64,000 nt of DNA from Entonaema liquescens (lineage: Eukaryota; Ascomycota; Sordariomycetes; Xylariales; Xylariaceae), in assembly GCA_902805475.1 (NCBI GenBank), contig CADCSX010000012.1, forward strand, positions 496,001 through 560,000, in the 5' to 3' direction. Shown piece after piece: positions 22,652 through 35,122 of this stretch. The notes beneath the pieces were generated by a model. The model worked only from the letters and a program-made list of their open reading frames with translations. It was not told the DNA's origin and made no database searches. A program made the position numbers and the translations under genes. The first letter of the stretch is position 1. Every line of letters starts with the position of its first letter.

Positions 22652-24078
22652 TTAATTATGGCTCGACGACGGCTTAAAGCCAGACAAGCCAAACTTGCGG
22701 GTCAGACTGCCCTTTCTGGAAGACTTGCTGTCGTCACTCGACCTACTGGATCTCGACGTCGTCCGTCGTAATCCGTCGAAGAATTTGTTAACCTTCCCCC
22801 TCCTCTTCTTTTTCGAACCCTGTTCCGTGTCAGTAGAGGGGTGGGAGCTCAACACTTCGTCTGGGAAAGATCCGTGAGAGGCCGAAATTTCGGCGGTCCG
22901 GACTCTGGATACCGGCGTGTAAATGGCCCTGCCGTCTTGGAGCGCGTGCATGCCCTCGAACGGACGCGGCTGCTGCGTGACGATGCCCGCGTCTGCGTCG
23001 TCTAGCTCTGATTCGCCGTAGGGATCTACGCCGTACGAACGCAACATGTCGTTGTGTTCCTCAACAGCCTGCTCTGCGCGGTGGCGAGCCAGCACAGCCG
23101 CCACATCGATCCCCGCGCGCGCCATCTCCGTCCTCGCATAATCATACCGCCTCGTGAACGGGCCCCAGAATTCCTGGCTAAGCAGCGTAGGGAGCAATCT
23201 CGGCTCCAAGACGTGCTTCGAGCGCGCAGCCTTCTGCAGCACCCAGAAGATATCGCCCGCAATAGTCTCCAGCGCCTGGTCGTTTTTCCTACTCTCCTCA
23301 CCACCACCATCTTCGACCCCTTTTTCCTTCTCCTTCTTCCGCACGTGATCTACATACCCCGCCGCGGCATGGTCCAACTGGCTCGCCAAGCCCAACACCC
23401 ACGCGCCGCTGGCCCTCGACCGGACCCTCTCCAGGCCCTCGAAGCCCTCGTCGAGGTACTTGATGCGCACGCGGCACACGCGGTCCCCGGCGCCCCCGCC
23501 AGGCACAGGCACCGGTATACCGACCGAGTCCGCGAACGCCTCGTACCCGCTGGCCGCGAGCCACGCGCGCACGTTATCCTTGGCGTGCGCCGCGCACAGG
23601 ATGCTCACGCGCGCGACGCGGCGGGCCGCAAACCCGTGGTCGACGAGCGCCGCGAGCCCGCAGATGGCGTACGGCACGTGCTCGAGGGCCGTGGCGATGG
23701 TCCGAAAGACGTGCGCTAGCTCGGGTGCCTCGAGCGTCGACGTCGACCAGTTCGCGCGGGGGTCCTCGCCGCTCGCCTTGGTCGGGAAGCGTGTGCGCGG
23801 GGGCTGGTGCGTGTGCGCGGGTGCACGGGGGAGGGGGCGCGGGAGGGTTTCTAGGGGATGTTGTTCCGGTCGTCGTCGAGGCTAGTCGGGAGTTGGAGAG
23901 GTCGGTGGCGGCGGTCTAGGTTCCCTCTTACTTGAGCGTTGTACCGACCGCGAAGGTACATGGGATTGGACGAGTCTGCTGAGGGCGGCATTACCGACTG
24001 GGCGTTAGGAAAGCAGCACGCGATCCAGTCCAGGGATAGCCTTTCCGCATTAGAATTAGAATTAGAATTAGAGGACAT
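22652..24078 (-). CDS. Fungal protein of unknown function
   Basis: Two proposed exons, 24078-23932 and 23776-22652; the intron uses GTAAGA and an AAG acceptor with correct phase (423 aa). The N-terminus has a (Asn-Ser)n run encoded by a TTAGAA repeat. The body begins with a WSTSTLEAPELAHVFRTIA segment, then PYAICGLAALVDHGFAARRV, a conserved-looking domain of about 200 residues that I recognise only as a recurrent family of uncharacterised Pezizomycotina proteins. A Lys/Glu-rich insertion (KKEKEKGVED) and a basic Ser/Arg/Lys tail (KKKRRGKVNKFFDGLRRTTS) follow. No signal peptide or membrane segment. The exon is markedly GC-rich. An upstream acceptor at 23851 is the main alternative, but its phase does not fit. 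Confidence 0.65.
24049..24072 (-). repeat. 6-bp TTAGAA microsatellite coding for Asn-Ser
   Basis: Four units of ATTAGA at the very start of the unknown gene, giving the run SNSNSNSN after the initiator Met. Confidence 0.7.
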
Positions 24079-24697
24079 CGTGTCCGACTGGTGTTAGATA
24101 CTCACTATGAATAGCAGTTGCCGTTGAGATTGTAACCGTAACTGTAGCAGGAGTAAGATGAGATGAAGATAACTTATTAGTGGATAAATGGAAATCCATG
24201 GATATCAAATAGGCCTTAGATTGATGCTATTATTTCCAGACAATGTCTTTGATCAACAGGGGACGTCTTTGTGCGTTGATAATGCCTCTTCTGGGATGTG
24301 GCTTTGAAAGACCGACTAGCTCACTTGAGGTGGAACGACCCTGGAGTTGAAGAACAGGCTTTGGAACAAAAAGAATCGTAACCGTTTAGAAGGATGCCCA
24401 GTAAGGACAAGGCATAAAACAATGTGAAGGAACTCTACAAAACAATGTCAATAGTGTGTCACCCAACAAAAATCAAAACTCTTCACTGTACGAAAGGCTG
24501 AGTTGGTATTAGCACGGGCAATAATATTCCCTTGTTCATGATACCTCGCTAGCACATATGCAAGAGCGAGCCGTAAAATAAAGCCCCTTCATTGCCGGGC
24601 TCTCTAGACCGGGCCCGCTAGCCCTTCCAACGCCTATGATACACTGCTGAGGATCGGGACCTCAGATGGAATTAAATTTGTTCTCGAGAATGCAGAT
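24079..24697. other. Intergenic region, no gene seen
   Basis: Upstream of the unknown gene and downstream of RPN11. Nothing recognisable. Confidence 0.45.
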
Positions 24698-25839
24698 CTA
24701 CAGTTCCTCGTCCTCGACTTCCATGTGGTCCCCATTCGATTGGCCGTTAGCCGTCGTGTCCTTTTTGGGCATCGTAGCTTCTTTGTCGATCATTTGCCTC
24801 GACACGGAAACGATGTTGTCTTCGATCAGTTTCTGTCCAACGTCCTCTAGATGCTTCTTGGGATCCAGCTTTCCAACGTAACGCGTCTTAAGCTGCTCCT
24901 TTGTTAACTCCGTCTCCTCCTTAACTCTCTTCTCGTAACCCTCGGCCAACGATACCAACGCCTTGAAACGGTCCTTGTTCTGCTCGTCCTCGTGCCTGAA
25001 ATCTTCCATCTGCAATGCTTCTGTCCATACGTGCTTGTGTAAGTTCATGAGCATATTCTCCTCTAACGCGGTCTTGCGGTAGTTGATGCCTATGGAGTAG
25101 TAGTGGCGGTTGAGTCCGTGAATAAGCGCTTGGATAGAGGGTTTATTGAGGTGACCCAAGTTGGAAGTGCTCTGTCTCGGTTCTTGACCGAGCATCAGAG
25201 ATTGAGGGTTGATGAGACGGAAAGCGTCGATGACGACCTTTCCTTTGACCGACTGTATGGGATCGACGACGACGGCGACGGCTCTGGGTGTTAGCTGCTC
25301 GAAGCTCTGCTGGGTGTTAATATCAACCGTAGAAAGCCAGCATCCAAATCCAGGGTGCGAGTGATACCATCCAACGACCGACTCAGGTCTGTGTAGTGTT
25401 CGTTAGTAAAATTGCAGAAGCATAAGAAGGGTGATCATCTTACCGTCCCGTTTGCGTCAACATGTCCATCATCTTCTGCTGGAATACCGGGTCAACAGCT
25501 TCGACACTGACACCGGTACCACTCTGAGGCATAGCGAAGACATCCACCACTCGCACTGTGAAATCATCGACGAACTCTCCTAGCATAAGCCCCATGACTT
25601 CCATGGGCACACCTGCTCGTCCATGTCGTAACATCTTCAGTAGGGCAAGGGAAGAAATGTATACGGTCTCAGAGTTATCGATTAGGTTTTGGTTATCCTA
25701 TTTAAATATTCTATTAGTACCTGCATTCAAGTTGCCTAGAGCCTTGTTATTGCCAAAAAGGTAAGCTCCTTACAGTTCCCGGAGCAGCACCGAGTCCCAT
25801 GCCGCTGGCACCGGCAAGCATTCTGTTTAACCGGTCCAT
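24698..25839 (-). CDS. RPN11: 26S proteasome lid deubiquitinase RPN11 (JAMM metalloprotease)
   Basis: Removes ubiquitin chains from substrates as they enter the proteasome. Exons 25839-25774, 25697-25444, 25388-24698 (336 aa, the usual size). N-terminus MDRLNRMLAGASGMGLG; MPN domain from VYISSLALLKMLRHGRAGVP. The JAMM zinc motif is complete: the catalytic Glu in PMEVMGLMLGEF and HSHPGFGCWLSTVD (HxHx7SxxD). The conserved C-terminal helices follow (NYRKTALEENMLMNLHKHVW, LGHLNKPSIQALIHGLNRHYYS) and the tail ends in an acidic EVEDEEL. The introns are phase 0 and phase 2 with consensus ends. It is divergent from the SesB-like hydrolase across 1 kb. Confidence 0.97.
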
Positions 25840-26819
25840 CTTGGATCTTAGTCCGTTGGCGCTATCACGGGGTGAATTATGATATGCGTTAGGCTGATTA
25901 GTCCGGGATAAGTCTTAGAATCGATATAGACTTCCGACTCAACTGGCGGGTAGAACTGGAGGTGAGAACAAGGTGGTGGTAGCGCAAAGTGATGTTTGGT
26001 TGAATTATTTGAAGAGACGATCTTTGAGAATGATGGAAGCTCACATCAAAATGCAAGGTGCAGGTGCAGGTGTTGACGAGGCCCAGGTCTGCCTGCATAA
26101 CGTACCTAAATTACCTAAGCATCTAACGCTATGTAAAAGGCTAAAAATCTATCAGCTCTTGATCGATAAAGGAGCTCGGGCCAGGTACGACTTTAGCACT
26201 TTAGCCACGTGACTTTGCTATTAGAGAAAGATGTACGGATCCGTACATAAGTGATGTATCTAAGTACTTTTGTACCTACAACATCAAGTCTTCAGCCTTC
26301 ATCAGCCTCGGTTAGGCGCATTTACCTTGTAAGCACTAAAATATTAGTGCCATTATTCCCAGAACCAATCCCGACGTCGCTTCGTCGCCCAGTCCGGTCA
26401 AAAGTAGCTTCACCAACATAAAGAGTGAAAGAGTAGAACAAAATTTATAAATGATAATCAACTTTGATGTTCCTAATAAATTGTAGGTTATTACCCTTTC
26501 CCTTGCAATTATACTATATGTAAAATAAGTTTGCTTAGATGCTTGTGAAGCTTGTCCTTCGGTTGTCGGTTGTGATCGTATGTGTTGCACTACAGTCTAC
26601 ATGTCCGAGCTGATACTTACCTTAGTTGACGATTCGGGCTGAATGTCATATACTTACTTGATAACATCATAAAACTCCGTTTGATTCATAATTGCTACCC
26701 TCCTTTACATCTCCATGGGATCTGATAGGATAGCAAGGGGGCACAGCCTGCCTGGCGAAAAGCTCGAGATGATCTACCCATTATAAGATCAGGTCCCTAC
26801 CGAGAGGCTATATTATACC
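25840..26819. other. Divergent spacer between RPN11 and the SesB-like gene
   Basis: No coding feature seen. It marks the change from core genes to an accessory block. Confidence 0.45.
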
Positions 26820-28069
26820 ATGTCCTCCCATACCTCACCAACGCCTATTAGGAACGTTCTTAAGAGTTTTCAACGGAACAGGCTCAAAATGACGACGTAC
26901 GGGTTATTTCAAGTGCACGACTCCGAGGAGGCCAAGGTCGAGTATGAGGTTGAGCCTTTTAGAATATCTAACTATAACTAACTTCCTGTACTAGTATTGT
27001 CTTCTTACATGGATTGCGAGGCGATATAGAGAAGACTTGGACTAAAGACGGAGTGATATGGCCGAAAGACCTGCTTCCTCAGGATGTTCCTGAAAGTCGT
27101 GTCTTCCTCTTCGGCTACGACACTAGCATCACCCAGAGGGATCAATCCCGGGTTGCGAACACGGAGATCCATAGTGATGCGAATGATCTCTGTGCTAAGC
27201 TTGCCGCCGAGCGTTCGAGCACCAATACCGTAAGTATATCCAGGTTCTCGTTCAGGACTACTTCTGACTTACTGTCCAGGACGGCCGCCCCATCATCTTT
27301 GTTGCGCATAGTCTAGGCGGGCTAGTCGCAGCCCAGGTCCTCGTACACGGAGACCAGCGGGCCGAAGCGTCGAGTGCCGAGGCCATCGCCAAGAACGTCC
27401 GGGGCATGATATTTCTCGGAACGCCGTTCAGGGGTTCTCCCTCGGCACGGAAAGCCGAAGCCGTCCGGAGGATCCTGCAAGTCTTCGGCGTCAACACCCA
27501 GGAGAACACATTGAAGCTCCTCGGTGTAGACTCCGAGCGCCTGGATGAGCTCACCAGGGCTTTCCCCGAGGTCCTTAATAAACGCAGGGCTTCGAAGAAC
27601 CCCTTAGATAGGATCGAAGCTTTCTTTTTCTACGAGACTTTGAAGACCAAGATCGGTTTTGGCTCGACTCAGGTTAGTACCTAGGCAAAGCTATTACCGT
27701 TCAATCAGTTCCATTTGAAGTAACAATTGGCGTTTTTCTAGATCGTCGAGCCCGAATCCGCCCAAATTCCAGGTTGTGGCGATGCGGCCCCTATCCGCGC
27801 CGACCATATCGGCGTCTGCAAATTTAAGACGCAGAAGGACGAAGGCTACGGCGTCGTTGTAGCTGCTATTCGCAAGATTATGATGCCTGCTGGTAGCGAG
27901 CCCCAACAGGTGAGTCATATAGGTAGCATGCAAGAGTTCGGTGTAGGATACGTATCGCTAACCATTCCACCACCACCTACAGGGAACCAAGATTATCAAC
28001 ATCCTTGGTCGGGCTGTGAACGTCGCGGCTGACGACATCAACATCCAGAACCAGACAGTCAACTTCTGA
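26820..28069 (+). CDS. SesB-like alpha/beta hydrolase with a short C-terminal beta motif
   Basis: Exons 26820-26941, 26995-27229, 27280-27672, 27742-27909, 27983-28069; 334 aa. The core is an alpha/beta hydrolase of the SesB/lipase-like type found in fungal NLR systems: strand and oxyanion loop VDIVFLHGLRGD, nucleophile elbow VAHSLGGLVAA (GxSxG with Ser as nucleophile), then GMIFLGTPFRGS and a C-terminal DHIGVCKFKTQKDEGY segment that includes the likely catalytic His. The last exon encodes a separate Asn/Gln/Val-rich tail of about 26 residues (INILGRAVNVAADDINIQNQ plus TVNF). SesB proteins in other fungi carry short amyloid-forming motifs at this place and act as cell-death effectors for NLR receptors; here that role is inferred from architecture. 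The donor GTATGA at 26942 was chosen over GTTGAG at 26949 because only it keeps frame. Confidence 0.8.
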
Positions 28070-28785
28070 AAAAGAATGCGCCGAGGCACATGTTTCTGAG
28101 TCGGAGGGAGCGGATCTCATGCAGGCTACCGACCCTAGGACGGTGATGATTTTCAAAAGCAAGGCTCGGTGGCGGAAGGACAAGTACCTAGTATATAGCG
28201 CATCTTGTATCTACTGGCCAATTCCACCGTGCCAGGCACGTTGTTGAAGAATTGCATGTGTGGCTCGCTGCATGTTACCCTCGTCAGGATTCGGCCCCCA
28301 ATTTCCTACCGAAATCCTTGGCCTATCACGCTTCTCTCTCTTCCGGCCATTTGCCAGAAGCGTACCCCAGACCCCGGTACTGATATTCAGCTGCCCTTTA
28401 TACTATTTTACTTATGATTAAGGAATAGCGCTTTCGCGGAGTAAACCCTGTCTTGGGAAATATTGCTGGGGTACTTTACTTATCTAGTTTAGCCACGAGG
28501 TCAGGTAGAAGGTTGGTATAGGGGTGAGAGGGGGTGACTTTATAGACCTACGGCTCTTTGGTTGCCGAATTAGCTTCAGAGCCACTGTAGCTTAATGGAT
28601 GGGCCCCTAGAGATGCGTGGTTCAAGTCTTCATCCACATTAGGGATAGGTCGTTACTAGGTAATAGTAAGGTCTATTCGGTTAATGATAGTATCTAGGAG
28701 CTCATATGTACTGCCAAAGGAGTGGAATTACCACATCTCCAAATCATCATCTTACATCAGAAGGGCTTCAGCGTTCTATCTATCT
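28070..28785. other. Convergent intergenic region, no gene seen
   Basis: Shared 3' flank of the SesB-like and AAA ATPase genes. A weak tRNA-like A-box/B-box pair at 28588-28629 was considered and rejected. Confidence 0.4.
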
Positions 28786-31700
28786 TCACCTCTTCCTCTT
28801 CTTCGACTTTTTCTTCTTAGCTTTCAGCTCCTCCTCGCTTGAATCGTCTTCGCCAGACGTCCTCTTCTTCCTCTTCGACGACTTATTTTTAGGTTTTCTC
28901 ACCTCATCGCTATCTTCTCCAGAGTCGTCCTCATTATCCGAGTCGTCGGAGTCGTCGTCACCGTCGTCGTCATCACTGGAATTCGCAAAAGGGAAGCCTT
29001 CTGAGCCATCCTCTTCAGATTCCACTCTTTTGCGCGCCTTTTTTCTCCTACCACTCTTCTCATACGCATAGATCGGGTCTGCCCGCCGTGTCACAACCGG
29101 GTAGCCCGGCCAGTTGTCCAATCTGAGGATTCCGTCCCGGGCTAGCTGGGAGTCGTCTTTACCCAAGCTAAGCTCTTTGAGGTATCCGTCGAATTCGATA
29201 GCCCTCTCTGCGACTTTAGCAAAGTGTTCCTTCGTGACCTCCAGAGCCTTCTTCTCAGACCTGGCTTCGAAGTTGGCGATAGCGATGGCCGTCTGGAAAG
29301 CATTTCTGATTTGCCTAATGGGAAACCAATGTTAGACGATAATTGACCTTATCGTAGCACTTTTATAGCTTTACTCACCGTCCATTCCAAGGGCGTAACT
29401 GTAACTTCTTCAGTTTCTTGAACTGCTTTTCTGCGTACTTCAGTATCTCCTTTTTCTCGAATATGAAATCTCGCTTTTCGTTGTCGAATTCATCCTTCAG
29501 CCTGTCTAAGTTGTTCTCCCAGATTTTCAGAGTTCTTTCTTTGTTCAGCTTAGGATAGAAAAGAGAGAGATGTATGCGAGATTTGAAAGCTCTATCAATA
29601 GTCCCAACCCTATTAGTGGTAAGGAATAGAATGCCCTATTTTCTATTTGTTAGTGTTTCCTTATTAATAAGCTTCGTACACTACGCTACTGACACTATAG
29701 TATTCTAACGTCCGCAAGAAGACTGTTTCGGTATCCTGTTATTAGTAACTAGTGCAACACCTATTGACCGGCTGTCACTTACCCGACACGATAGCATTGC
29801 GTGTAATGTCATGGTTTGTTCGTCTGCTTAGGAATATGCTGTAATTCATTTAGTAAAGCCCTCACCGGTAGGTAACTCGGGATAGTTCTTACTCGGCTTC
29901 GTCTAAGAGGAGTACACAACCCCATTTGTGGGCGAGTTGGAAATTCCTCTCGAGATTTGTCTCTACAAGCTGTGCGTTGTCCCCTATATCGCCACATGTG
30001 ACCGGGAAGAGCGGGCGCTTGGTGTGGTCAGCTACACACTCGGCAGTACTCGTCTTGCCAACGCCCGGTTCACCATGGAGGAGTATGGTAAGGCCCTTGC
30101 CTTTCCCTTGAACCAAATCTATTGGCGATAGCGTACCCTCCCCCTGAGGCCCTTGGTTATAGCCTTGGTTATAGGGTTTCTGATGATACTCGACTAATGC
30201 GAGAATGGTGTCCTTGATGGAGTCTTCAAGAACAAGATTCTCCCAGCCGTTTTTGTATTCAACTTCGCGGAGAAGATCAATGTCGAAAGTTGCCCATCTT
30301 CTGGTATGGAGAACGAAACCAAAGACCTTCGGAGGTAGTAAGACTAGTTGGTCATCTGTTAATTGATCCACAAGCCACGTCGAGTTGAGAATAGATCGCT
30401 GTTGGTTCCTGAACTCATTGCGGTCCTTTTCGTCGACTTCATAATCGTCGTAAATTACGTCGTTCCCACAGCATCCCACAGCGTCACACATCGCACAATA
30501 AGGGTGAATATCTTTCAGCTCTCGTGGGTCGTCGTCGGCAAGATTCTCAACCCCAATCTCTGGCTTGTTATCTGGTTGTTCGACAAATGAAAGCTTGAAG
30601 TCAATAATAACCTCGGATTCAACCTTGATATCGGTGTTAGTAGTACATCAAGGTGTTTAATACAATTGAGCCACTATACCTGCTCCGGGCGTTTGTCGAG
30701 AGTCAAGCCCTTGTATAATTTGTGCGCTGTCTTAGCCGGGTTCGATAGTTCTGCAAACTTCTTCCCCCTCTCTAGTAGCTCATTTCGGAGCTCTCTACTA
30801 CCACCTTCAATCCCAAGAGGGATAACTGGGAGCGATGTAATCTCCCTTGCCCCATCAAACTTAGGTATCTGGAACGTTTGGTTGACAGGACCATACTGCT
30901 TGCCATCGAAATGCATATAGAAGCATTCTATGATCAGTGATCCAGTAGAATATCCCGCTTCTTTCAGCTTAATCGATGCATGATTGGTAGGGGGTTCTTT
31001 CCACGGGTTTAAAACATCTCGGCCACCAGTTACTTTAAGTATGCGGTATCTAATCAGGGATCAGTATATAATGCAAAGGTACTGAGCAACATCATTTCGT
31101 GTCACTTACAGCTGAACTTGGCTTTTGCCTGTCGTGCGAACTTCATCTCCTGTTTTATATATGTACCATAGGTCTTCAAAATAGACCATTTGCCCAATAG
31201 GACTAAGGCGATGACGCACGTTAATCTTGGGCTGTAAATATTTACGCATCATCTCGCATAAGAGTCCAAGATGGACTTGGGCCTCTTCTGTCTCTGTCTC
31301 ATTTGGAGCGCCATGATATGCGCCGGATGCTGTATCGGATATCAGCCGAGAGTGTCATCTTAAGTTGATAGAGTCTACATACGTGTATCATTGCTAGAGA
31401 TTTTCTGAAGGTGATCCTGTAATTTATCGGCATAATCAACTAGGAGCTTGAATGGTTTGAAAAAGACAAGTTTGTGTCGGTGCTGTCCGACAACTGTCTC
31501 AAGTCCCGTTACTTCTTTGAGTATTCTTAACAAGACAGGTGATCTAATTCGAATACGATAGGGCGTTCCTGGCTTGTCCCTACCCGTTGTGCTTGGTATA
31601 AAATCAGGTTGGCTTGGAAGTTCAATACCCGGCATTTTTCCTTGGGGATTCTGTTGGCCCGGGAGTTCAATCTTCTCGGTCTTTCGGATCATATCGTATC

Positions 31701-32376
31701 TCGGTTCCTCTGTTAGTACCTCAATTACTGGCTTCGGAGTTGGATCAAGCTCGGCCACGTGTTGCCAATTATGAGAGCTAGCTTTGGGATCGATATCGGC
31801 TCTCACACCATACTCTGACCATGTCAGCTCGTTAATTATAACTGTACTAGGTGGAATAGACACGGGCGCCTGTTCGTCTAATTCAGGCTCGGGCTCCTTT
31901 AGAATCTTTCGAAGTGACTTTTCAAGGTGTAGTATGCGGTCTTCCACCAGATTAAGATACGATTGGGATTGCGCCAGGCGACGACGGGCCTTTTTGCGTC
32001 TACCATCAAGTGTCTCTGGGTCATGATAGGATTCGTTATACAGAATCGATATCCATTTCCTGTCGACTATCTTATCATCTTCGGCGAGTTCGGCGGCGAG
32101 TTCAGGGTCCGTCTCCTGGTTTTTTTCTTCTTGGTTTATGTTTTCTACCATGTCATGATTGGTATGCTCCCCGTTCTGTTTTTCCGTTATAGGGTCCTTG
32201 GGTGGCCCTACATGGTCCTGTTCATCATCCATATCCGTTGCCATTGTAGAATTATGTGATGAGTCGGTGTTAGAGCCTGTAAAGAATGATGAGGAATCAG
32301 ACAATAAACCATCTATATTCGCCGCCATCCTAAGTAAAGGTGATCGCCCAAAAGAAAGCTTGAGGCAAACCCCCAC
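28786..32376 (-). CDS. AAA+ ATPase of the fungal DUF7025 type
   Basis: Exons 32376-31383, 31329-31110, 31049-30680, 30623-29893, 29838-29783, 29722-29694, 29635-29379, 29314-28786; 1061 aa (1045 from a second Met at 32328). All introns have consensus ends and consistent phases. Order: a disordered acidic N-terminus, a coiled coil near residues 140-165, a DUF7025-like region (MVYFEDLWYIYKTGDEVRTT), then a single AAA module. The module has Walker A GEPGVGKTSTAE, Walker B CVLLLDEADIFLSRRT, SVFLRTLEYYSGILFLTTNR containing sensor 1, and the SRIHLSLFYP segment with an Arg-finger-like Arg. The C-terminus is a long Asp/Glu run followed by a KKKKSKKRKR end, likely a nuclear localisation signal. Function of this fungal family is not established. 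It sits between two genes with putative signalling motifs. Confidence 0.85.
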
Positions 32377-32895
32377 GGGATTAACTTAGATGAACTTCCC
32401 AGACTATTTGCGACCCTATGTACAAGTTTATAGTAGGATGATAATCCCATATGTAATGGATAAGGCTACGGGTTCTCATGACGACTCCTTCTTTGCCTTT
32501 TTAGTTGACCTGGACCATTATTAATAGCTATTGAAGCTGTAGGGAACTGACTACCCCCACCCCCCTTAAGCAGGCCATATCTTTTCAGCTGAAAGAGCCG
32601 CAGTAGTGGCGCGATATTTATTGCAGCTTATATCCAGTCCACCAATCATGCGAGGGCAACGCTCAAGTCAGCAAGGATTATAAAAAAATAGAACACAGGA
32701 CAATGCATTACTAAAACGTCGCACTGTATACGAAGCTATATTATTGCTCTAGGTACCTACCTTGTAAGCACCAGGGTTCAGCTTTACACCACTATCGGCC
32801 ATATTACTACCTAGCTATTCCTTTCTGCTTTTTATAACAAGAAGGCTGTTATGTAAAATAATGAGTTCGCCTAGAATAATAATTGAAACATTACG
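32377..32895. other. Divergent spacer between the AAA ATPase and the NTPase-like gene
   Basis: AT-rich, with a TAGGTACCTACC palindrome near 32750. No coding feature. Confidence 0.45.
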
Positions 32896-35122
32896 ATGGA
32901 AGTTGAGGGTCGGAGTCTACAGATAGATGGAAAGGCAGTTAATGCAGCCCAAGGCGACGTGTCTGTCGACCACCAACACATTGACCAAAGAAAGGAACAT
33001 GAGTTCAACCAAAACCACCAAACAAGTGTGGTTATTAACAATCAATATGATAGGGGGATTTATGAGCGTCGCATGGTACCAGCAGACCCTGCTGCCTCAT
33101 TCATCGACCACCAGCTACTGAGGGCGATTATCCTCGCACAGAATGATGATATTGAATATGATGATCGTTTCGGGAGCCACGTCCGTGTCGAACAGGCGGA
33201 CAGACTGACGGAATATATGTATGTCGCTCTGTCACCTTACCCTACACGAGGGCTAACTAGGTACCCGAGTTTAGTGGCTCGTTATGGGAAAATACATCGT
33301 CGATAGTAGATCATCTCAATAAGTCTATTCGAAAGTTTAGGACGCAGGTATTAGAACCAGAGATAGGCAAGGACAATACGCCGACTCTCCCACATAAGTC
33401 ATTAGAGGACTCGGTGACTTGGGTCCGGGCAAGTCTAGCGTGCGCGATTTCTCAATCAAGAGACGTTTACACAACCAGGAGGAGCACGTCTATCCTTCTT
33501 CTTGATCTTAAAAAGCATATTTACCCTTATTGTTATTGGGTTAGTTTGCTACGGAATGAAAATAAGACCTGCTGCCTGAGCGGTAAGTTACTACATAATA
33601 GCATACCATGTTATATTCTAATATCCACTGGGATCAGATGCATTCGGTTGTTTGATATCAGTAAGTCTCGAGTCCCTAAGGGTATTTGCCTCCATACTTT
33701 AACAGCAACTCGCTAACATGGACATAGGCCACTATAGGCGGCGTCCAACTTGACCCTGCTATTCTCAGATGTCTAAACGAACTGTCGCAGGCTTTTTACC
33801 ATGCTGAGGACTATCTCGCTCTATGCGCATCTCGCACTCTTAGCAAGCCTCTCCACGAGGAAACCGTCCAGGTGTTTGAGACCTTGGTGATACTACTTCA
33901 AGAACTACTCGAGTACGCCTGGAGAGGTAACAAGTTAAATAGTACGAGGCATACATCCAACATTCTAGTTTGTTATGCAAGGTGCTAATTATAAGATAGA
34001 AAATCAGAAACAGGAGATAACACGTCAAGAGGATGAACTGAAGAAAAGCCTGTTTGAAATGAATATAAAATCGAAAACATTAAAGAACCCGATTAGGGCA
34101 AACGACCTTAATACTTACCATAGTGGAGATCTCGGATTATACGTCCTTCGGGCTTTTAAGACATTCCTGAACTCTGGTGCTTTTCAGCATCCGGCAGACG
34201 ACATGCCCTACCGCAGGAAGGATACTAGGAGAGAAGCCGTGTCATGGAAGGCAGACGATGGTACGAAACGAGATATTCTAACTATACCACCACACACACT
34301 GACACAATTGCAGGACCATCTCCCGCCACGGTAATAACAGAGTACTTAGCACACGACCAAAGCCAAGTAATGCAAGACTTCGAAGAAGCCGCATCGCCCG
34401 GCAACATCAGCAGCGAGGAAATGCGGCAGCTATCCGCCCTGACCAAGAAACACGAGTTTAAAACCTGGCTGCGAGCAGACAGCAAAGCCACCAAGCTTCT
34501 CATCCACGGCGGTCTCGACGACAGCGGCGCCCTGTCGGCGCTCTCCTACCTATGCACGCGCATTCCCATGGAGTACCTACGCAGAGCGCGCAGCGGCTTT
34601 ATATGCCTGCACTATTTCTGCAGTCTGCAGCGGTCGCGGCGGGACGGCCCCGCCAGCGCATTCGACATCGCGCGGAGCCTGTCCGGCCAGCTGCTCGCGC
34701 ACGCGGAGCTCGCCTCGAGTTTCGACCTGAGTTTCCTGGACGAGAAGTGGGTGCGGGGGATCCGGGAGCGCAGCTTCGTCAAGACGTGCCAGCTGTTCCT
34801 GCGCCTGCTCAAGCAGCTCGAGAGGAAGAAGCTTGTGATCTTCTGCTTCGTAGACTCCGTCTCGCTGTACGAGACCGGTACCCTACGACGTAACACCGAG
34901 CGGCTGTTCTCCTCTCTTGAGGAGTACGATAAGGCCCAAAGACGCCGCCAGAGAGGAAAAGGGTCGAACTTGATATTCAAACTACTCGTCACGGATGCTA
35001 TGGCAACCAGTCATGTGCGCAAGTATTTCAGGAGGAAAGGGGAATTGATAGATATGGACATAGAAGACGAGAATGAAGGCGAAGGTGAAGGGGATGTGGA
35101 TTTAGATGTCCTTTATGGTTGA
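32896..35122 (+). CDS. Degenerate P-loop/STAND-related protein with an N-terminal beta motif
   Basis: Six proposed exons: 32896-33218, 33275-33582, 33638-33660, 33728-33926, 33982-34260, 34314-35122; 646 aa. The first 35 residues form a Gln/Asp/Val-rich motif (SLQIDGKAVNAAQGDVSVDH). Then come helical regions, a short coiled coil (YKIENQKQEITRQEDELKKS) and from about residue 430 a domain starting KHEFKTWLRADSKATKLLIHGG and containing FICLHYFCSLQRSRRDGP, ARSLSGQLLAHAE, FDLSFLDEKW and LVIFCFVDSVSLYE. I know this as a recurrent Pezizomycotina domain that looks like a STAND/NACHT ATPase without the GKT of Walker A. The C-terminus is acidic. The 23-nt exon is supported by phase on both sides, but the splicing is complex and exon 3 in particular needs RNA support. 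Confidence 0.65.

Noticed and set aside
23777..23931. A frameshift between the two exons of the unknown protein at 22.7-24.1 kb
   Set aside because: The acceptor CCAAG at 23777 gives the right phase; the TAG at 23851 does not.
26942..26994. A fifth frameshift in the SesB-like gene
   Set aside because: Using the GTATGA donor at 26942 instead of GTTGAG at 26949 restores the frame and gives the expected VDIVFLHG strand.
28588..28629. tRNA-like A-box (TAGCTTAATGG) and B-box (GGTTCAAGTC)
   Set aside because: The spacing is too short and the acceptor and T arms do not pair into a cloverleaf; likely chance or a decayed copy.
33219..33260. A 42-nt intron ending at CTAACTAG in the NTPase-like gene
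   Set aside because: It leaves the stop at 33304 in frame; the acceptor at 33274 gives a continuous protein.
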